Positions 13,912 through 25,345 of a stretch of DNA of 64,000 bases are shown in pieces (position 1 is the stretch's first letter; each line of letters starts with the position of its first letter). The translations under genes and the position numbers were made by a program. The stretch is from Polyodon spathula (lineage: Eukaryota; Chordata; Actinopteri; Acipenseriformes; Polyodontidae): contig NC_054548.1 of NCBI RefSeq assembly GCF_017654505.1, forward strand, positions 21,381,447-21,445,446, written 5' to 3'. The notes beneath the pieces are model-generated. The model was given only the letters and a program-made list of their open reading frames with translations. It was not told the DNA's origin and searched no databases.

Positions 13912-14554
13912 TTAAAAAACATAAGTTTGAACAGAAATGTCAAATATTTAGGTTTTTCACATTCACTAATTTTGCCTTACAGAAACACACCTCCAAATGC
14001 AAGTTTTTTAAAGCCGAAAGCAGGCTAAAGGCACACCAGAGCTCTAGCATTCAAACTATTATCGCTACTACCAACTCCGAGATTCTAGCTGAATAATACA
14101 TAGAGGTCACATGTAACATGTGTGCTTTAAAAAAAAAAAAAGAAAAGATCACTTTAAGTTCTTCACTTATGAGCTAAGTGGGGCAGGCAGCCCTTGACGT
14201 AAAACAGCAGAAGAAAAAAAAAAAAAACGGTGTATTCACTGCAGCTTTCTTCAGTAGCCTTTTGTATGAAAACAGCCAAAAAAGCTACTCCTTTACAATT
14301 TATTTATTTATTTTTTAAATCCAGAAATGAAAGACTTGTATTGGGCGGTTATCATTAGTCCCGAGAAGCTTTATAAGAACACAAACCTTCTAATCAGCCC
14401 CCCTCCTATTAAGAATAAAATGCATGGGGGTCCAAATGAAAGGAGGCCATCCCATTCTTAAGCTATTAGTGAGACTTTCCAACCTCAGACCAAAAAAAAC
14501 AAAAAACAAAACAGGGCTAAAAAGTAGCATGGGATGGAGTGATTTGTAAGGACA

Positions 14555-14580
14555 CCCCCCCCCCCCCCCCCCCCCCCCCC
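14555..14580. repeat. C26 homopolymer (G-tract on minus strand)
   Basis: Twenty-six consecutive C residues, followed by GGA and seven more C. On the minus strand this is a long G run about 80 bases downstream of a candidate splice donor at 14652-14657. The length is prone to sequencing error. Confidence 0.9.
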
Positions 14581-14657
14581 GGACCCCCCCTTCAGTCAAT
14601 CCAACTTCAGCATTATCCCACCGATATAGAAAAGCAATGAAGAATAGCATATCTTAC

Positions 14658-15310
14658 CTTTCTGTTGCTGCTGATGCTGCTCCAAAAATTCTACAGGCTC
14701 ATTTTGTTTTTCATCTATAAATATATATCTTTTTTTTGTGCTGAGGGGTTAAAAAAAGTGCACACATCCACACAAAGACCCTTTTCCCTGCAATCTCTGG
14801 CCCCTTAGCATCAAGACACTAGGGCAACATCAAAGCAACTTGGGGGGAACACTTGAGGGGCCTATTGTCTGGTCTGGTCTGATCTGTTTTTCTTGTGCCT
14901 CCCCCCTCCCAGTACCGCTGCACTTGGTACAGCCCAGGCATTCATGCCAAGTAGCTTTCACACATGGAAGAGAAGCTTGTCTCAGGCAATTGCTGACAAG
15001 CCACAAACAAGACAGCCTCCCCCCTTTTCCCTCCCTTGGTCTCCTTCAGAATGTGAGACTCCCTAACTCCTGTGACAGGCAGGCAACTAGCTTGAGCCCA
15101 CAGCTCCCCTGTCTAAAGCTTTGGGATCCACATACACAGCCTAGAGCTTGTATATTCACTAAAGCCAGACCTTTGAAAAAAAAGAGAGGTGAGAAGTGGG
15201 GGGTTGGGTGGAGCTGTTTCTCCAGTCACGCTCCTACAGCAGGGTGTGTGGAGAGGGAGGGAGGGATCGAAGGAGGGGGTGGGGGTGGTAGTGCTGGTTG
15301 GTGAACAATA
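14658..15310 (-). other. Candidate untranslated first exon and promoter region
   Basis: This block is richer in GC and purine/pyrimidine tracts than its surroundings. On the minus strand it ends in a strong donor: CAGCAACAGAAAG followed by GTAAGATATG, with the junction between 14658 and 14657. Upstream on that strand lie GC-rich tracts that could be a promoter and long 5' leader. No long ORF opens toward the donor. The transcript would run left, out of the window. In human the genes beyond GPR89 on this side include GJA8, GJA5, ACP6 and BCL9, so a leader exon of a neighbour such as BCL9 is conceivable. That is a synteny guess only, and the start of the exon is not defined. Confidence 0.35.
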
Positions 15311-18300
15311 AAACCAGAGGCTCTTTAGACATATATGTTCCTCGGCGTAATTTTGTTTTAACCTTTTGGTTGCTGATTTTTTTTTTTATTATCTATGCTG
15401 CCATTGCTGTTGTGTACATTAAAACAATAGCATTTTTTGGCAAATCAATGCAGGAGTAACATTTTGGAATTGATACCAATTAAAAAAAAAAAAAAAAAAG
15501 TTTTTAAAGGTTTTTCATACTAGCAAACGCTTTCTTAAATTCCTTTTGTGGGAAGGAGAATGGAATTTAACTGCATAAGAAGATTCTGTTTAGAATGCAT
15601 TCTTTTTAAATGATAAACAGAACTGGGTGTTCACTCAGAATGAAAATTACAGTTAACAAAAATCATCTAAATCAAGAACAAATAAGCACTGTACAATTTC
15701 TCAAATCCAGCTCTTTCTTATTGCAACTGCTTTACCTTCTTGTTTAAATGTTTTTGTTTGAGATAACAACTATAGTTTTAAGTTAAACATATTTCCTGTT
15801 GTTCAGCCTATTAATACAGAAATACAGACAGCCTTTTTTGAGCGTGGATGCTTGTTTACAAAGAAGCCCTGTTCTCCTTCTGCATTCTGGGGAGGAGTGG
15901 GGGTGGTGAGCCTCTTTGAGCTGTGGGATTTTTACCATCCGCACAGCAGACGGGACTTGATTATACATCTCATGCAATGGACTCTGCTTTCAACAGCACA
16001 GCACCACATTGAACGCAACAGTAATTGATGCAATAAATTAGCTAAAGTTTATCTGAGAAACATATATCACCTGTACCATTCAAGGAAATAATTTATTTTT
16101 GTATTTCACATACAACAATTGTTTTTACATCTACCATACAGAGCCAGGATTAAAAAATGGTGACTGTACACAAAATCCTTGAGATAAAGGTGTATTTTAG
16201 AAGCGAAGGTAGCTCTGGTGAGACCACTGAAGCTGACTTCTCAAAGGGTCTAAAACAGCTTCAAATGCCTTTTGTCTAGTCTGCATCACTGAACTGGAAC
16301 AGAACTGGTGACCACACACTTAAGGTAGTGGTCTAAATATAAAACATCAAGCTAGTCTAGTGGATTGTGTTTATTTATTGAGACATTTTTGTGTTAATTC
16401 TGAATAACCTTTCTACTTATAAGTATGACAAACATCAACCTGTGTAAATTTATTTGGCTTCTGTTGTGAAATGACCATTTTGAAATAAAAGCTGTCATTG
16501 GCAAGCTGACTAGGTGTTAATGGAACAGAAACTAACCTTTAGATTATATGACACACTTAATGTAAGTTAAGATGTTCTTCCCATTCCCTTTGAAAAGCTG
16601 TACGTGTGTAATAAATTAGTCGGTGTTGTTGTTTGGGTTTAAAGTATGTGCAATGCTAATATGATTCAAAAGTATTAACAACCCTTACACACAACAGGAA
16701 AGCTGGAACAGAACCTTCCTAATCGCAATGCTTTGTGTCTGTTTGGCTCTTTGAAATTAATTATAGGACTCCAAACTTGGAATGAACTGGAGGTGCAAAT
16801 AAGGTTTAGATCCACCCTTCCTAAGTATTCAAGGACCAGGGATAGGTGAGGGGCCTCCTTTATTGGGAATAAGATAGACCTCTTAATGGGGGGGGGGTAA
16901 GGTCTGGGACAGTATCTTGAAAAGAAAAAAAAGATATTACAAATTCTTTCTTTGAATTAGGACAACCGATCGAGCTTCACAGTGGAGCCAGATTGTAATA
17001 TACAATTCATTATCTTTATTCATTAACGTTCACTTTTATACACGACATGTATGATGCTGTATTATACATTTTATTGAGAATCTGTAAAGTACAGTTATGT
17101 CCACATGTTGTGTTAATGTAAAGAAGGCCACTTTCTTAAACTTTACCTCAAATAACTTTTTGATTGCAGATTGATTTTCTAACATTTCGAGTTTATGGAA
17201 GTGCATGACACTTTATAGCATCACATTTAATTCCTTGCATGTTCGATAATAACAATGGGATAATAAACTGGTAACAAATGAAATGTAGGTAAATGTATGG
17301 TATAAAGTATACCTTTAATTAATGAATGTCAGAAAAAGACTTGAAATGACTCGAGTTAAATCTAAAAGGTCTGTGTGATCTGAAATTGAGGGTGAACCCT
17401 AAAAATCTAACCATAAAAAATATGCTGGATAAGGACTCTCAAATCATACATCAATATGATCATGGCACAGATGTCCCACAGTAATGGATATGAAATCCCA
17501 GTGATGCTCCTGGTCTGCAGATGAATTAGGCTCCAGAGAGGAAAGGGTTAAGCATTAAAGCAGCTCCCTGCCTTCCTGACATAGAGAGGAGGGTGGAGGC
17601 GGGGCAGAGATTGTGCTGAACCACTGTGTGCTGAGAAGCAGGGGGTTTCATATTTTATTGTTGATGTGCTGTTAAACCTGGCTTGAAGACACAGCTCAGG
17701 CACATTTGCATATACAAGTTAACCCAATACAAACTGGAGACTGAGAGATTGTAATATATGGTTCAATAAAAAATAAATAAATAAAACACTGCAAACTGCA
17801 CTGTCCCCATTTCAAAGTTGTACAAGTAAAAAATATGATGTCAGGAAAAACAAAATGTTTTATTGGGGAATATTATAAACCCATGTTAAAAGCTCCAAAA
17901 AGTACTTGTTTTTAAGGGAAACTATGATTTAGACTTAATAAATAAATAATACATACTTAAATTCTGCCCAATTTTGACCAATTGCGTTAATTATATTACA
18001 AAACTAGGAATATGTACAGTAGCTTGGGTATGTAGCTTAGTTCAAATTTAAAAACATTCTTTAGTTAGTTTGTTTATTGTCCAGTTTGTTTATTTTTCCT
18101 AATGGCAGCAGCGTGCTCTTGCTGTAACTTACAGCAGAAATAAATAAATACATTAAAAAAAAACAACAAAAAAAAACAAAAAAACCTTGGAACACTCCAG
18201 ATGAGTGATTTGCTTAACCCTGTCTCCTTAACGAGAAAATAGACACATAACACATAAGCAGCTGTCAGATGTCATTTTCGTGTATGAAAGCTGTCATTGT

Positions 18301-18580
18301 GCACTAAAAACTGCAATTCCAAAGCGCTCTGTTAAGGGAAGGGGTTGAATGTTTTACTTAAACAAATGTAATTGTAGTCTCCCATTTATGAGGTTGCATT
18401 GTGCTATCATGTGTGCTGCCCTCATGCCTGCTCTTCTGGTACTCCAAGTTCCTGATGCTTAACAGTAACCTGGTTCTGAATATTTGGACTCCAATACATT
18501 ATGAAACAACAAAGTTGCAGATAGAAGAACAGTTTCACTGACCAACAGTCATTCCATTCCATTCTAATTCTTGAGTTTGC
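15311..18580. other. Non-coding region, possible regulatory DNA
   Basis: No ORF of interest. A GC-richer patch at about 17515-17720 contains an octamer-like ATTTGCATA (17704-17712). The region lies upstream of the candidate exon at 14.66-15.3 kb, so it could hold regulatory elements, but conservation cannot be judged from one sequence. Confidence 0.35.
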
Positions 18581-18659
18581 CTAAGGACCACAAGTGGTCC
18601 CTGGACTATAGGCTGTTAACCTTTTACATTTGCATTCAATTTTGATGTTTGCCAATACT

Positions 18660-19690
18660 ACAGAGGACTTCTTTACTTTTGAGGGGCTAGGATGGTATCC
18701 ACGCACTTTGAAAATATGAGGGAGGCTAAGGAGAGGACGAACGGCAGCTCGGAAAACTGGGAAGCACTTCCCTGAAAAGCGAAGCGGTGATATATGCATC
18801 CTTTAAGTCCACAGTGGTAAACCAGTCGCACTGCTGGACAGACTGCAGAATGCACCCTCAAGAACCCATTGAGGTGTCGCAGGTCTAGGAGGGGCGGCGG
18901 CTGCCGTCCTTTTTTGGCATTAGAAATTACCTTGATTAGAACCCCTACTCCATTTGAGAGTTGGGTTCTACGAGGCGGATGGCTTGTTTTAGAAGTAATG
19001 TATTTACTTCTTGCCAGAGAGGGTTGCTCATGGATGTGACCGTGATCCCTCCAAAGGGAAGAGGGCCTGCATGGAATTGCAGTGCGTAACTGGTGTGTAT
19101 GTTGGCGAGCACCCAAGTATCTGAGGTGCAAGTGCGCTAGAATTGTAGTTTGTGTTGTGAAAAAGGGTGGGTCTGAGGCCACAAGTCTTCAGGGGACCTG
19201 CTGGGGCTGCTGAGGCTGAGGGCTGCTGAGCCTACTTTGGAAGCTGCCTATGGAGGTGTTGGGGCTGTCTCCCTGTGCGCTGCTGCACTGGGGCCCCACG
19301 TCCCTCATTTTCCCATCTTTGCAGTTGATTCTGGTTAGCTGCTGTGGAAGCCTGAAGGTGATGCCTCAGGTCGCCTCGTGGCGCAATGGTAATCAGGACC
19401 GCCATGTCACCGTTTAGGTCACGGGTGAACAACAATGCCTCGTCTTGTCCCATGTAGGAGCACTGGAAGGGAGCCGTGACGTCTCATCCCCTAAGGTGGA
19501 GGAGGTGTGCTCCATGCCAAGGCACTGTACACAGAGTAGGTGTTTGTCTTGAGGAGGGAACATCCTGTCATGGAGTTGATCAAAATCCTTGAGCCTGGCA
19601 AAGTGTGGAGAATATATATAATAAATACTGGTATTCAGGTAGGGTCCTTGCCTGATCTGTTGTTGCAAATACCCACTGACTGAAAACAGC
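18660..19690 (-). pseudogene. DIRS-like tyrosine-recombinase retrotransposon fragment
   Basis: On the minus strand, two broken frames resemble DIRS-type coding regions. The upstream frame (about 19414-19692) has a gag-like motif, FDQLHDRMFPPQDKHLLCVQ, followed by CLGMEH, recalling the conserved H..C..CLG..H block of DIRS ORF1. The downstream frame (about 18673-19182) carries reverse-transcriptase pieces: LLDLRHLNGFLR (the usual ILDLRALN motif) and, after a frameshift, FAFQGSASQFSELPF with LSLASLIFSKCV (the usual FAFQG, LPFGLSLAP and FSK motifs). The YxDD part and the recombinase are absent. It is a fragment with several frameshifts and stops, and is non-functional. Confidence 0.65.
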
Positions 19691-19898
19691 ACAGAGGAGT
19701 GGAAAGTGGCAGATATAGAGGCAAGTCCATATTATATTAGAGACATTAAAATGGCCCATGGTGTTCCCAGACTAGTGTACGTATGTGAGCAGAATGAGAT
19801 GGACAAGTACGGGACTTTCCATAACTGTCCTGCAGGGGATTCCAAAAGATTTGCCTTTTAGACTAATAAATTCCAGGAATAAACGAGACACCCAGATT

Positions 19899-19939
19899 GA
19901 AGTTTTGACAAGTGCCAGCAAGTTTTGACAAGTGCCAGC
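19899..19939 (+). repeat. 20-bp tandem duplication
   Basis: The unit AAGTTTTGACAAGTGCCAGC occurs twice in direct succession. The second copy runs into the start of the small cysteine-rich ORF at 19912. Confidence 0.9.
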
Positions 19940-20193
19940 AAAGACAGGGCCCATTTAAAAAGACAGTTTGTACAGTTTGCTCCCCTAGAAGATGTTATGT
20001 TTATACCAAGGTTAGTTCAGGACAGCCAGTGGTTAATTTCAATGGAAAGGAAATAATAAGAGCAACCTGCCTCAAGTGTAAACAGCCAGTAGAGTGGAGA
20101 GCCATGGGAAGCACAGTATGCCTGCAATGTAGGGAGCTTACTGAGGGAGTTGCAGTACAGGTGCCAACCAGAGAGAGATTACCATACCTATGA
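19912..20193 (+). CDS. Small cysteine-rich ORF, zinc-ribbon-like, unknown
   Basis: An open frame of 93 codons. It contains regularly spaced cysteine pairs: VCTVC near residues 21-25, CLKC near 54-57 and CLQC near 74-77, with PVEWRAMGSTV between the last two. Two CxxC pairs about 16 residues apart could bind zinc. I do not recognise the family. It sits just beside the DIRS-like fragment and close to Tc1 and gypsy elements, so a transposon-derived exon or gene fragment is at least as likely as a host gene. The ATG is arbitrary, because the frame begins inside the tandem duplication. Confidence 0.25.
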   Translation: MPASFDKCQQRQGPFKKTVCTVCSPRRCYVYTKVSSGQPVVNFNGKEIIRATCLKCKQPVEWRAMGSTVCLQCRELTEGVAVQVPTRERLPYL

Positions 20194-20994
20194 TGAAAAA
20201 TACTGGATGTCTGGGTTGAGCTTTACTGTTTGAGGAAGAAGAGAACATTAAAGGATGGGGTCCCTCTTGACCTGAAGAGAAGAGCTTGCTTGTTGATAAA
20301 TAGTTTTCTCATATAGTTCCACATTCCATTTTCTACAATTAAAAATAAACCTATGCTTTCTGGTCACTAGCATTAGTTTCTCTGAAAGATGAACTGTAGC
20401 TGTCTTTTCTCTTAACACCTTTTTGTGGAAGCAGCAACACTTCCATTTTTTATAAATTAAGCAAGAGCTGGTGACTTTTTCTAACTAACCATTTTCTCAG
20501 AAAAATTAACTTATACCCTGTAATGGCCATCTAGGCAGTGTATTTTTATCAATCAAAATGTTGTATTTTTATCAGTCAAGGCGTTATTTAGTCTTTGCTC
20601 AGTAGAAGCGGGTTTCTGAAGAAATTTGCTGAAGTCTGTTTTTTGTGAAAGTGTTAAGACCAGGTGTATAATTAAAATGCTAAATTTACTAATTAAATGT
20701 GATAAGCTTATGGTTTATAACTACTCAAACAAATGCATTATAATTATATTTACTTAGTGTTTTTGCTTGAAATTGCTAAATATTTTGTAGTATGAATTTA
20801 AACATTTACGTAAGCTTGATAGCTAGCAGACACATTGTAACCACATACTGCATAAGGAGGGAGGTTGTGGTGATGTCATGAAAGGTGGGTATATTTCGGC
20901 TATCACTCCTTTAACTGTAACATTAACATTTATAGTGACAGTGTTTAAAGACTCTCTTCTTCACTGGAATCTGTTTCTTGAAAATAGTATTTAT
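20194..20994. other. Intergenic, no gene seen
   Basis: AT-rich non-coding DNA between the cysteine-rich ORF and a tRNA-derived repeat. Confidence 0.6.
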
Positions 20995-21230
20995 ACTGGT
21001 AGCTCAGTCTGTAGAGTGCATGCTTCTGGGTCAGAAGGTCACTGCTTTGAAACCAGTTTAGGGATATCCTGGACATAATCCACTGACTAGTATCCAAGCT
21101 TATTATGTGAAGGCAATGTGCTGTGAGATGTGAAGCTAAGGTGCTGCATGTATCACAACCCCTAACACTTCCTGAAGAAAGGCAACGTAATTGAGTCTCA
21201 AGTCCCATTCTCCTTTACAAGATATATTTG
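20995..21230 (+). repeat. tRNA-derived SINE
   Basis: GGTAGCTCAGTCTGTAGAG near 21000 is a good A-box, and about 35 bases later GCTTTGAAACCAG matches a B-box with one or two changes. The acceptor stem does not close, and about 170 bp of unrelated body follows, so this is a SINE rather than a tRNA gene. Confidence 0.6.
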
Positions 21231-21433
21231 GACTCTCCAAGAAGGATCTGTTTAAAAGTGAGCCAGCATGCTGAAATGGTGTCTGTGCTGTTCAATTTCA
21301 CGTGGAGAGACTGGATTTCCAGACAGTGAAAGCAAATGAAAGCTTTCCAAGCTCTAAAAGCTTGTTTTTCTACAAATTTCTAAAGAGAGTTCTTAAATTC
21401 ACCCTAATTGATGGTGCCCTTTGAGCAAACAGA

Positions 21434-21434
21434 T

Positions 21435-21498
<64 letters not shown>
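21434..21498. repeat. (ATT)n microsatellite
   Basis: About 21 uninterrupted ATT/TTA units. Confidence 0.95.
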
Positions 21499-22078
21499 GT
21501 CCTTAAACAGCATTTTCTGATTTGAGACTAATTGTTTTCATTATATTAGGTGGCAGGTTTACACAGTGACATTTTTGTCCTGTTTTTAATATATATGTAA
21601 TGCATACTTTATATTTATTTGTGCTAAGTGATGTTAGCTATTCGATACGAGGAGATTTCTAATTGTTGTATTGCATTGTCAGTGACCATGAAACATTACC
21701 AGTATATAGAGAATACAGGAAAGGGCACTTGTATGATACAAGCTCTGCCCATCAAAGGTGCTATATCAATTTATAAGTACATTTGTAAGTTATGAATTTG
21801 GCTCATCATGAAAATATAGCAATGCTGGCTTCAGTTGCAGATTTAATGGTGCCTAAGGGAATCCATTGTAGAACTTGAACAATATACACCACTCGCTAAT
21901 TTGCATGCAAATCCTGCTAAGTTACTATAAATAAACTTTTGAAAGAGCTTTGAGCTTTGAAAGTATGTGACTAGCTATTCAATTGAAACCGAACAGCATG
22001 TCAGTTTTGTAAGGTGGAGAGAATAGTTCGCCAAAAGCACGTACAAGTTATTTATGGCAGCCATTATATCAAACTTGG

Positions 22079-22154
<76 letters not shown>
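22079..22154. repeat. (TA)n microsatellite
   Basis: About 37 uninterrupted TA units, immediately left of a tRNA-like repeat and a second TA tract. Confidence 0.95.
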
Positions 22155-22157
<3 letters not shown>

Positions 22158-22189
22158 CTGGTAGGTGACGTAATCACATACAAAGACAT

Positions 22190-22312
22190 AAGCCCAATAT
22201 ACACTTCTTGCAAAGGAGATGGCTCTTTTGTACAGCGGTATCAGCACTATGCATTAGTGCGAGAGGTCCTGGATTCGCGCCCATCCTTCGTCTGTGTGTG
22301 GATTGCTACTAT
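22190..22312 (+). repeat. tRNA-derived SINE head
   Basis: GATGGCTCTTTTGTACAGCG near 22217 resembles an A-box region, and GGTCCTGGATTCGCGCCC near 22265 is a good B-box. The unit ends in a TA microsatellite that acts as its tail. Stem pairing is poor, so it is not called as a tRNA gene. Confidence 0.5.
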
Positions 22313-22333
22313 ATATATATATATATATATATA

Positions 22334-23963
22334 CAAACTACTGGTCAAAAATTTTAGAACACCTCCATTTTTCCAGTTTTTATTGAAGTTTACGTAGTTT
22401 AATGTCTCAATGTACTCTGAAATTAAAGCATAGAACAAATAAACAATATGAGATGAAAAAGAAATCATGGAATCGTTTTGTTTAACAAAATTTAATCTAT
22501 ATTTTTGACTCATCAAAGTAGCCACCTTTTGCAGATATAACAGCTGAACACACTCGTGGCATTATTTCTACAATGGAAATGAAATATTGCTTGGAAAGTT
22601 CTTCCCAACACTGTTGCAGAAGTTCCCACAAATGTGTTGCACTTGTAGGTTGCTTTGCTTTCACCCTTCTGTCCAGTTCATCCCAAACCAGCTTGATGGG
22701 GTTTAAGACTGGAGACTGTGCTGGCCATTCCATGATTTGAAGCCTACCGTCTTGTTCTTTTCTTCTAAGGTAGTTCTGACATAGCCTGGAGGTATGTTTT
22801 GGGTCATTATCTTGCTGTAGGATGAACACCTGACCAACTAGACGTATACCAGAGGGTATTGCAAGGCACTGCAAAATGCTGTGGTAGCCGTTTTGGTTCA
22901 GGGTGCCACTAACTCTGTGCAAGTCACCGACTCTGATCCAGCAAAAGAGCCCCAGACCATCACGCTTCCTCCTCCATGTTTGACAGTTGGTGTCACACAC
23001 TGAGGAACCATCCTTTCGCCTGCTCGACGGCGTACAAAAACCCTGCGTGATGAACCGAAGATTTCAAATTTTGATTCATCGGTCCATAAGACCTTCTTCC
23101 AGTCTTCAGTAGTCCACTGGCGGTGCTTCATGGCCCAGGCAAGCCTCTTTTTCTTATTTTGCCATCTTAGCAATGGCTTTCTTACTGCCACTCGACCTGT
23201 CAAACCTGCAGCTTGAAGTCTTCTCTTCACAGTTGAAACTGAGACTTGCTTACTTCGGCCAGTGTTAAGCTGTGCTTGAAGCTGTTGTCCTGTGAGCCGC
23301 CTATCACGCAAGCTGTTGACTCTCAGAAAATTGTCTTCTGATTTTGTTGTGGCTTTGGGTCTGCAAGACCTCTTCCTGTCAGAGTTTCCTCCAGTTTCCA
23401 AGTGCCTTTTGATGGTGTAGGAAACTATACTCACTGACACCTTGGCTTTCTTCTCTAAAGGAAAGACCTACACTTTTAAGGGTTATAATGGTCTGTCTGT
23501 CTTCCTTTGTTAATTGCCTTTTTCTCGCCATTATGATAGCAATATACTACTTCCTGCAGTACAATACTGTCTAAATAATGCTTAAGAGGGTGTAATAACA
23601 CAGTTTGTTCTAACACTGCTTTTATACAGACAGAGGGTTTGTAAGTAATCAACAAAAGTTGGGACACTTGTAGGAATTGTTAGCATCAACTTTCAAGGCT
23701 TAATTTACTTCCATTGCTGCAGAACAGCTGTAAGTTGTTAACCCATTACTTATTCACTGAAAAAGGCTTTTTTGTATAACTCTGAAATGTACATTATTTT
23801 TCAGTTTTTGGTAACCTAAACTTTTTTTTTTTTTTTAACCTTTTTTTTTTTGTCAAATGGCGAATTTGAATCCACCATTCAGGTTATTCACTGGACTTGA
23901 ACTGCTTAAATTTCAATAAAAACTGGAAAAACGGGGGTGTTCTAAAACTTTTGACTGGTAGTG
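22334..23963 (-). mobile_element. Near-complete Tc1/mariner DNA transposon
   Basis: Two imperfect inverted repeats of roughly 57 bp bound a 1630-bp element: the left starts CAAACTACTGGTCAAAAATT and the right, read inward, starts CACTACCAGTCAAAAGTTTT. Both share TTTTAGAACACC and TTTTTCCAGTTTTTATTGAA. TA dinucleotides flank both ends (22332-22333 and 23964-23965), the expected target duplication. The left end sits in a TA microsatellite. The transposase lies on the minus strand and is broken by frameshifts, so this copy is probably inactive but looks fairly young. Confidence 0.95.
22497..23531 (-). pseudogene. Tc1 transposase, two frameshifts
   Basis: Starts at ATG 23531 (MARKRQLTKEDRQTIITLKS). 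A one-base shift near 23455 leads into the frame with VSVSIVSYTIKRHLE and the second helix-turn-helix half. A second shift near 22940 leads into the C-terminal half. All three catalytic blocks of the DDE domain can be seen: the first Asp in LWTDESKFEIFG, the second in QDNDPKHTSRLC and the Glu-equivalent region in NPIKLVWDELDRR. In that last block the usual NPIELVW reads NPIKLVW, so the catalytic Glu itself may be changed. Length and layout match the usual transposase of about 340 residues. Confidence 0.9.
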
Positions 23964-24389
23964 TATATACGCACTGAGCATCAAAATAAACTTATATTTG
24001 GATAAGATTCACTTGATCGAAAAATGACTGTTTTAGAGGTGCAGTGACCTTTTATTGTGCTGATTAACAATTGAAATCATGAAGATGCTACAAAATGATC
24101 TGTCAATCTTGGGTACGTGTTGTTACTCTTGGTCTCCCAGTTTGTGGCCTGTCATTGACAGAGTTTGTCTGGTTATACCGTCTCGCCAGGTTTGAAATTG
24201 CTGGCTGTGAGCACTTCTGGAAGTTCTCACAAACTTCTCAAATTTTTATTACGCCAAATGTTTCTTAATCCCTGCTACAATCTGTCTCAAGCAACAAAAA
24301 TATGGCTAAACAGAACAAACAAAAACTTTCCTTGAGGAAGTGAAACCTCCACGCAGGTGTGGCTGTTTGTTATTTTGTCAGTTTACGAA

Positions 24390-24562
24390 CGGCTGGCATG
24401 CATTTATTTTGTCTTGCTCAACAGAGGTCAAAGTGTGTCAACCCACATCCTGTGGTGGGTTGCTGGGACCTGGGTTAACCCAGCCAAGTGGTTTTACACT
24501 ACACAGGATAGTGACCCGGGTAGCCAGAACCCAGATAGAAATGCCAGTGTGAAAGGGGCTTA
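24390..24562 (+). repeat. Possible end of a DNA transposon
   Basis: A GC-richer block ends in CAGTGTGAAAGGGGCTTAA. Its minus-strand reading, AAGCCCCTTTCACACTG, resembles inverted-repeat ends of fish DNA transposons. Internal short palindromes occur around GGGTTAACCC. No partner end was located, so the assignment is weak. Confidence 0.3.
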
Positions 24563-24589
24563 AGTTTAGCTGCTATATTAACCATTAAC

Positions 24590-25345
24590 CTGTCCCCGTT
24601 GGACCCAAGTGGATGTTTGTTGATGTATGTGAGTGATCTGTGTGAGTGGTGTGGTGAATAAAACAATATCCAAACAGTTACGTTTTCCCAATAATATCTG
24701 TGTTTTTAATAAAAGAAGACAAAGAACCACCACTATACCAGCAATGGTATTGGGGGGAACATGGCTGGTTTTCAGTCCAAAATAATAAACACAACACTCC
24801 ACAATAATCCTGTGCCCGAAAGTGTGCTCTTAATCCGCTGGATGGTGCTGGTGTCGTGTGGTGAGGGTAGTGCTCTGGTGATGCGGGCTGGCTCCGTGGC
24901 TGCAGCCGCTGGCTCCATATTCCTCCTCTGCAGACAACAAACGAACACATAACAAAACAAACACGTAACAAAACTAACACAATCCTCCAGCCGGTAGTTA
25001 TATTCTCAATGCAAGGCAGCGTACCGACATAGCTGCTTCCCCTTTCTACCCATACACTCCTCCCTGCAAACAACCCATCACCATGGTTCCTCCAATAGAG
25101 GGCCATCCCGCAGCTGTTTGCAATGTAGTCGTTCCAGGTACTTGCAACTACGCGCCTCTCCTAATATGGTTACCTTCCGGTTTCCACCTACCATAAAGGC
25201 GGTCCATCTAGGAGGCAGTGTACTGCTGTCCTTACACGCCGTCCTTTCTCGTTGGGAGGGAGATTTACAACATCGATTCTTTCGCTCTCTATCACATATC
25301 TCACCCCTCAGAGCGATGCCGAAGGAACACTCGGCTAATTCTACA
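24590..25345 (-). repeat. Probable 3' LTR of the gypsy element
   Basis: On the minus strand RNase H is followed by a polypurine tract (AAGGGAGGGGGGACC, complement of 25356-25370) and, nine bases later, by TGTAGAATTAGCC, a plausible LTR start at 25345. About 750 bp of non-coding sequence with a late ATTAAAAACAC polyadenylation-like motif follows. The outer end is set only roughly near 24590. No second LTR copy exists in the window to confirm the borders. Confidence 0.5.

Noticed and set aside
14840..15304. A 154-codon plus-strand open frame in the GC-rich block
   Set aside because: Its composition reflects local C- and G-rich tracts, it has no domain and no splice context, and the minus-strand exon reading explains the block better.
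21000..21065. tRNA gene
   Set aside because: A-box and B-box are present but the acceptor and anticodon stems do not pair, and a SINE body follows.
22217..22285. tRNA gene
   Set aside because: Good B-box but no closed cloverleaf; it ends in a microsatellite tail typical of a SINE.
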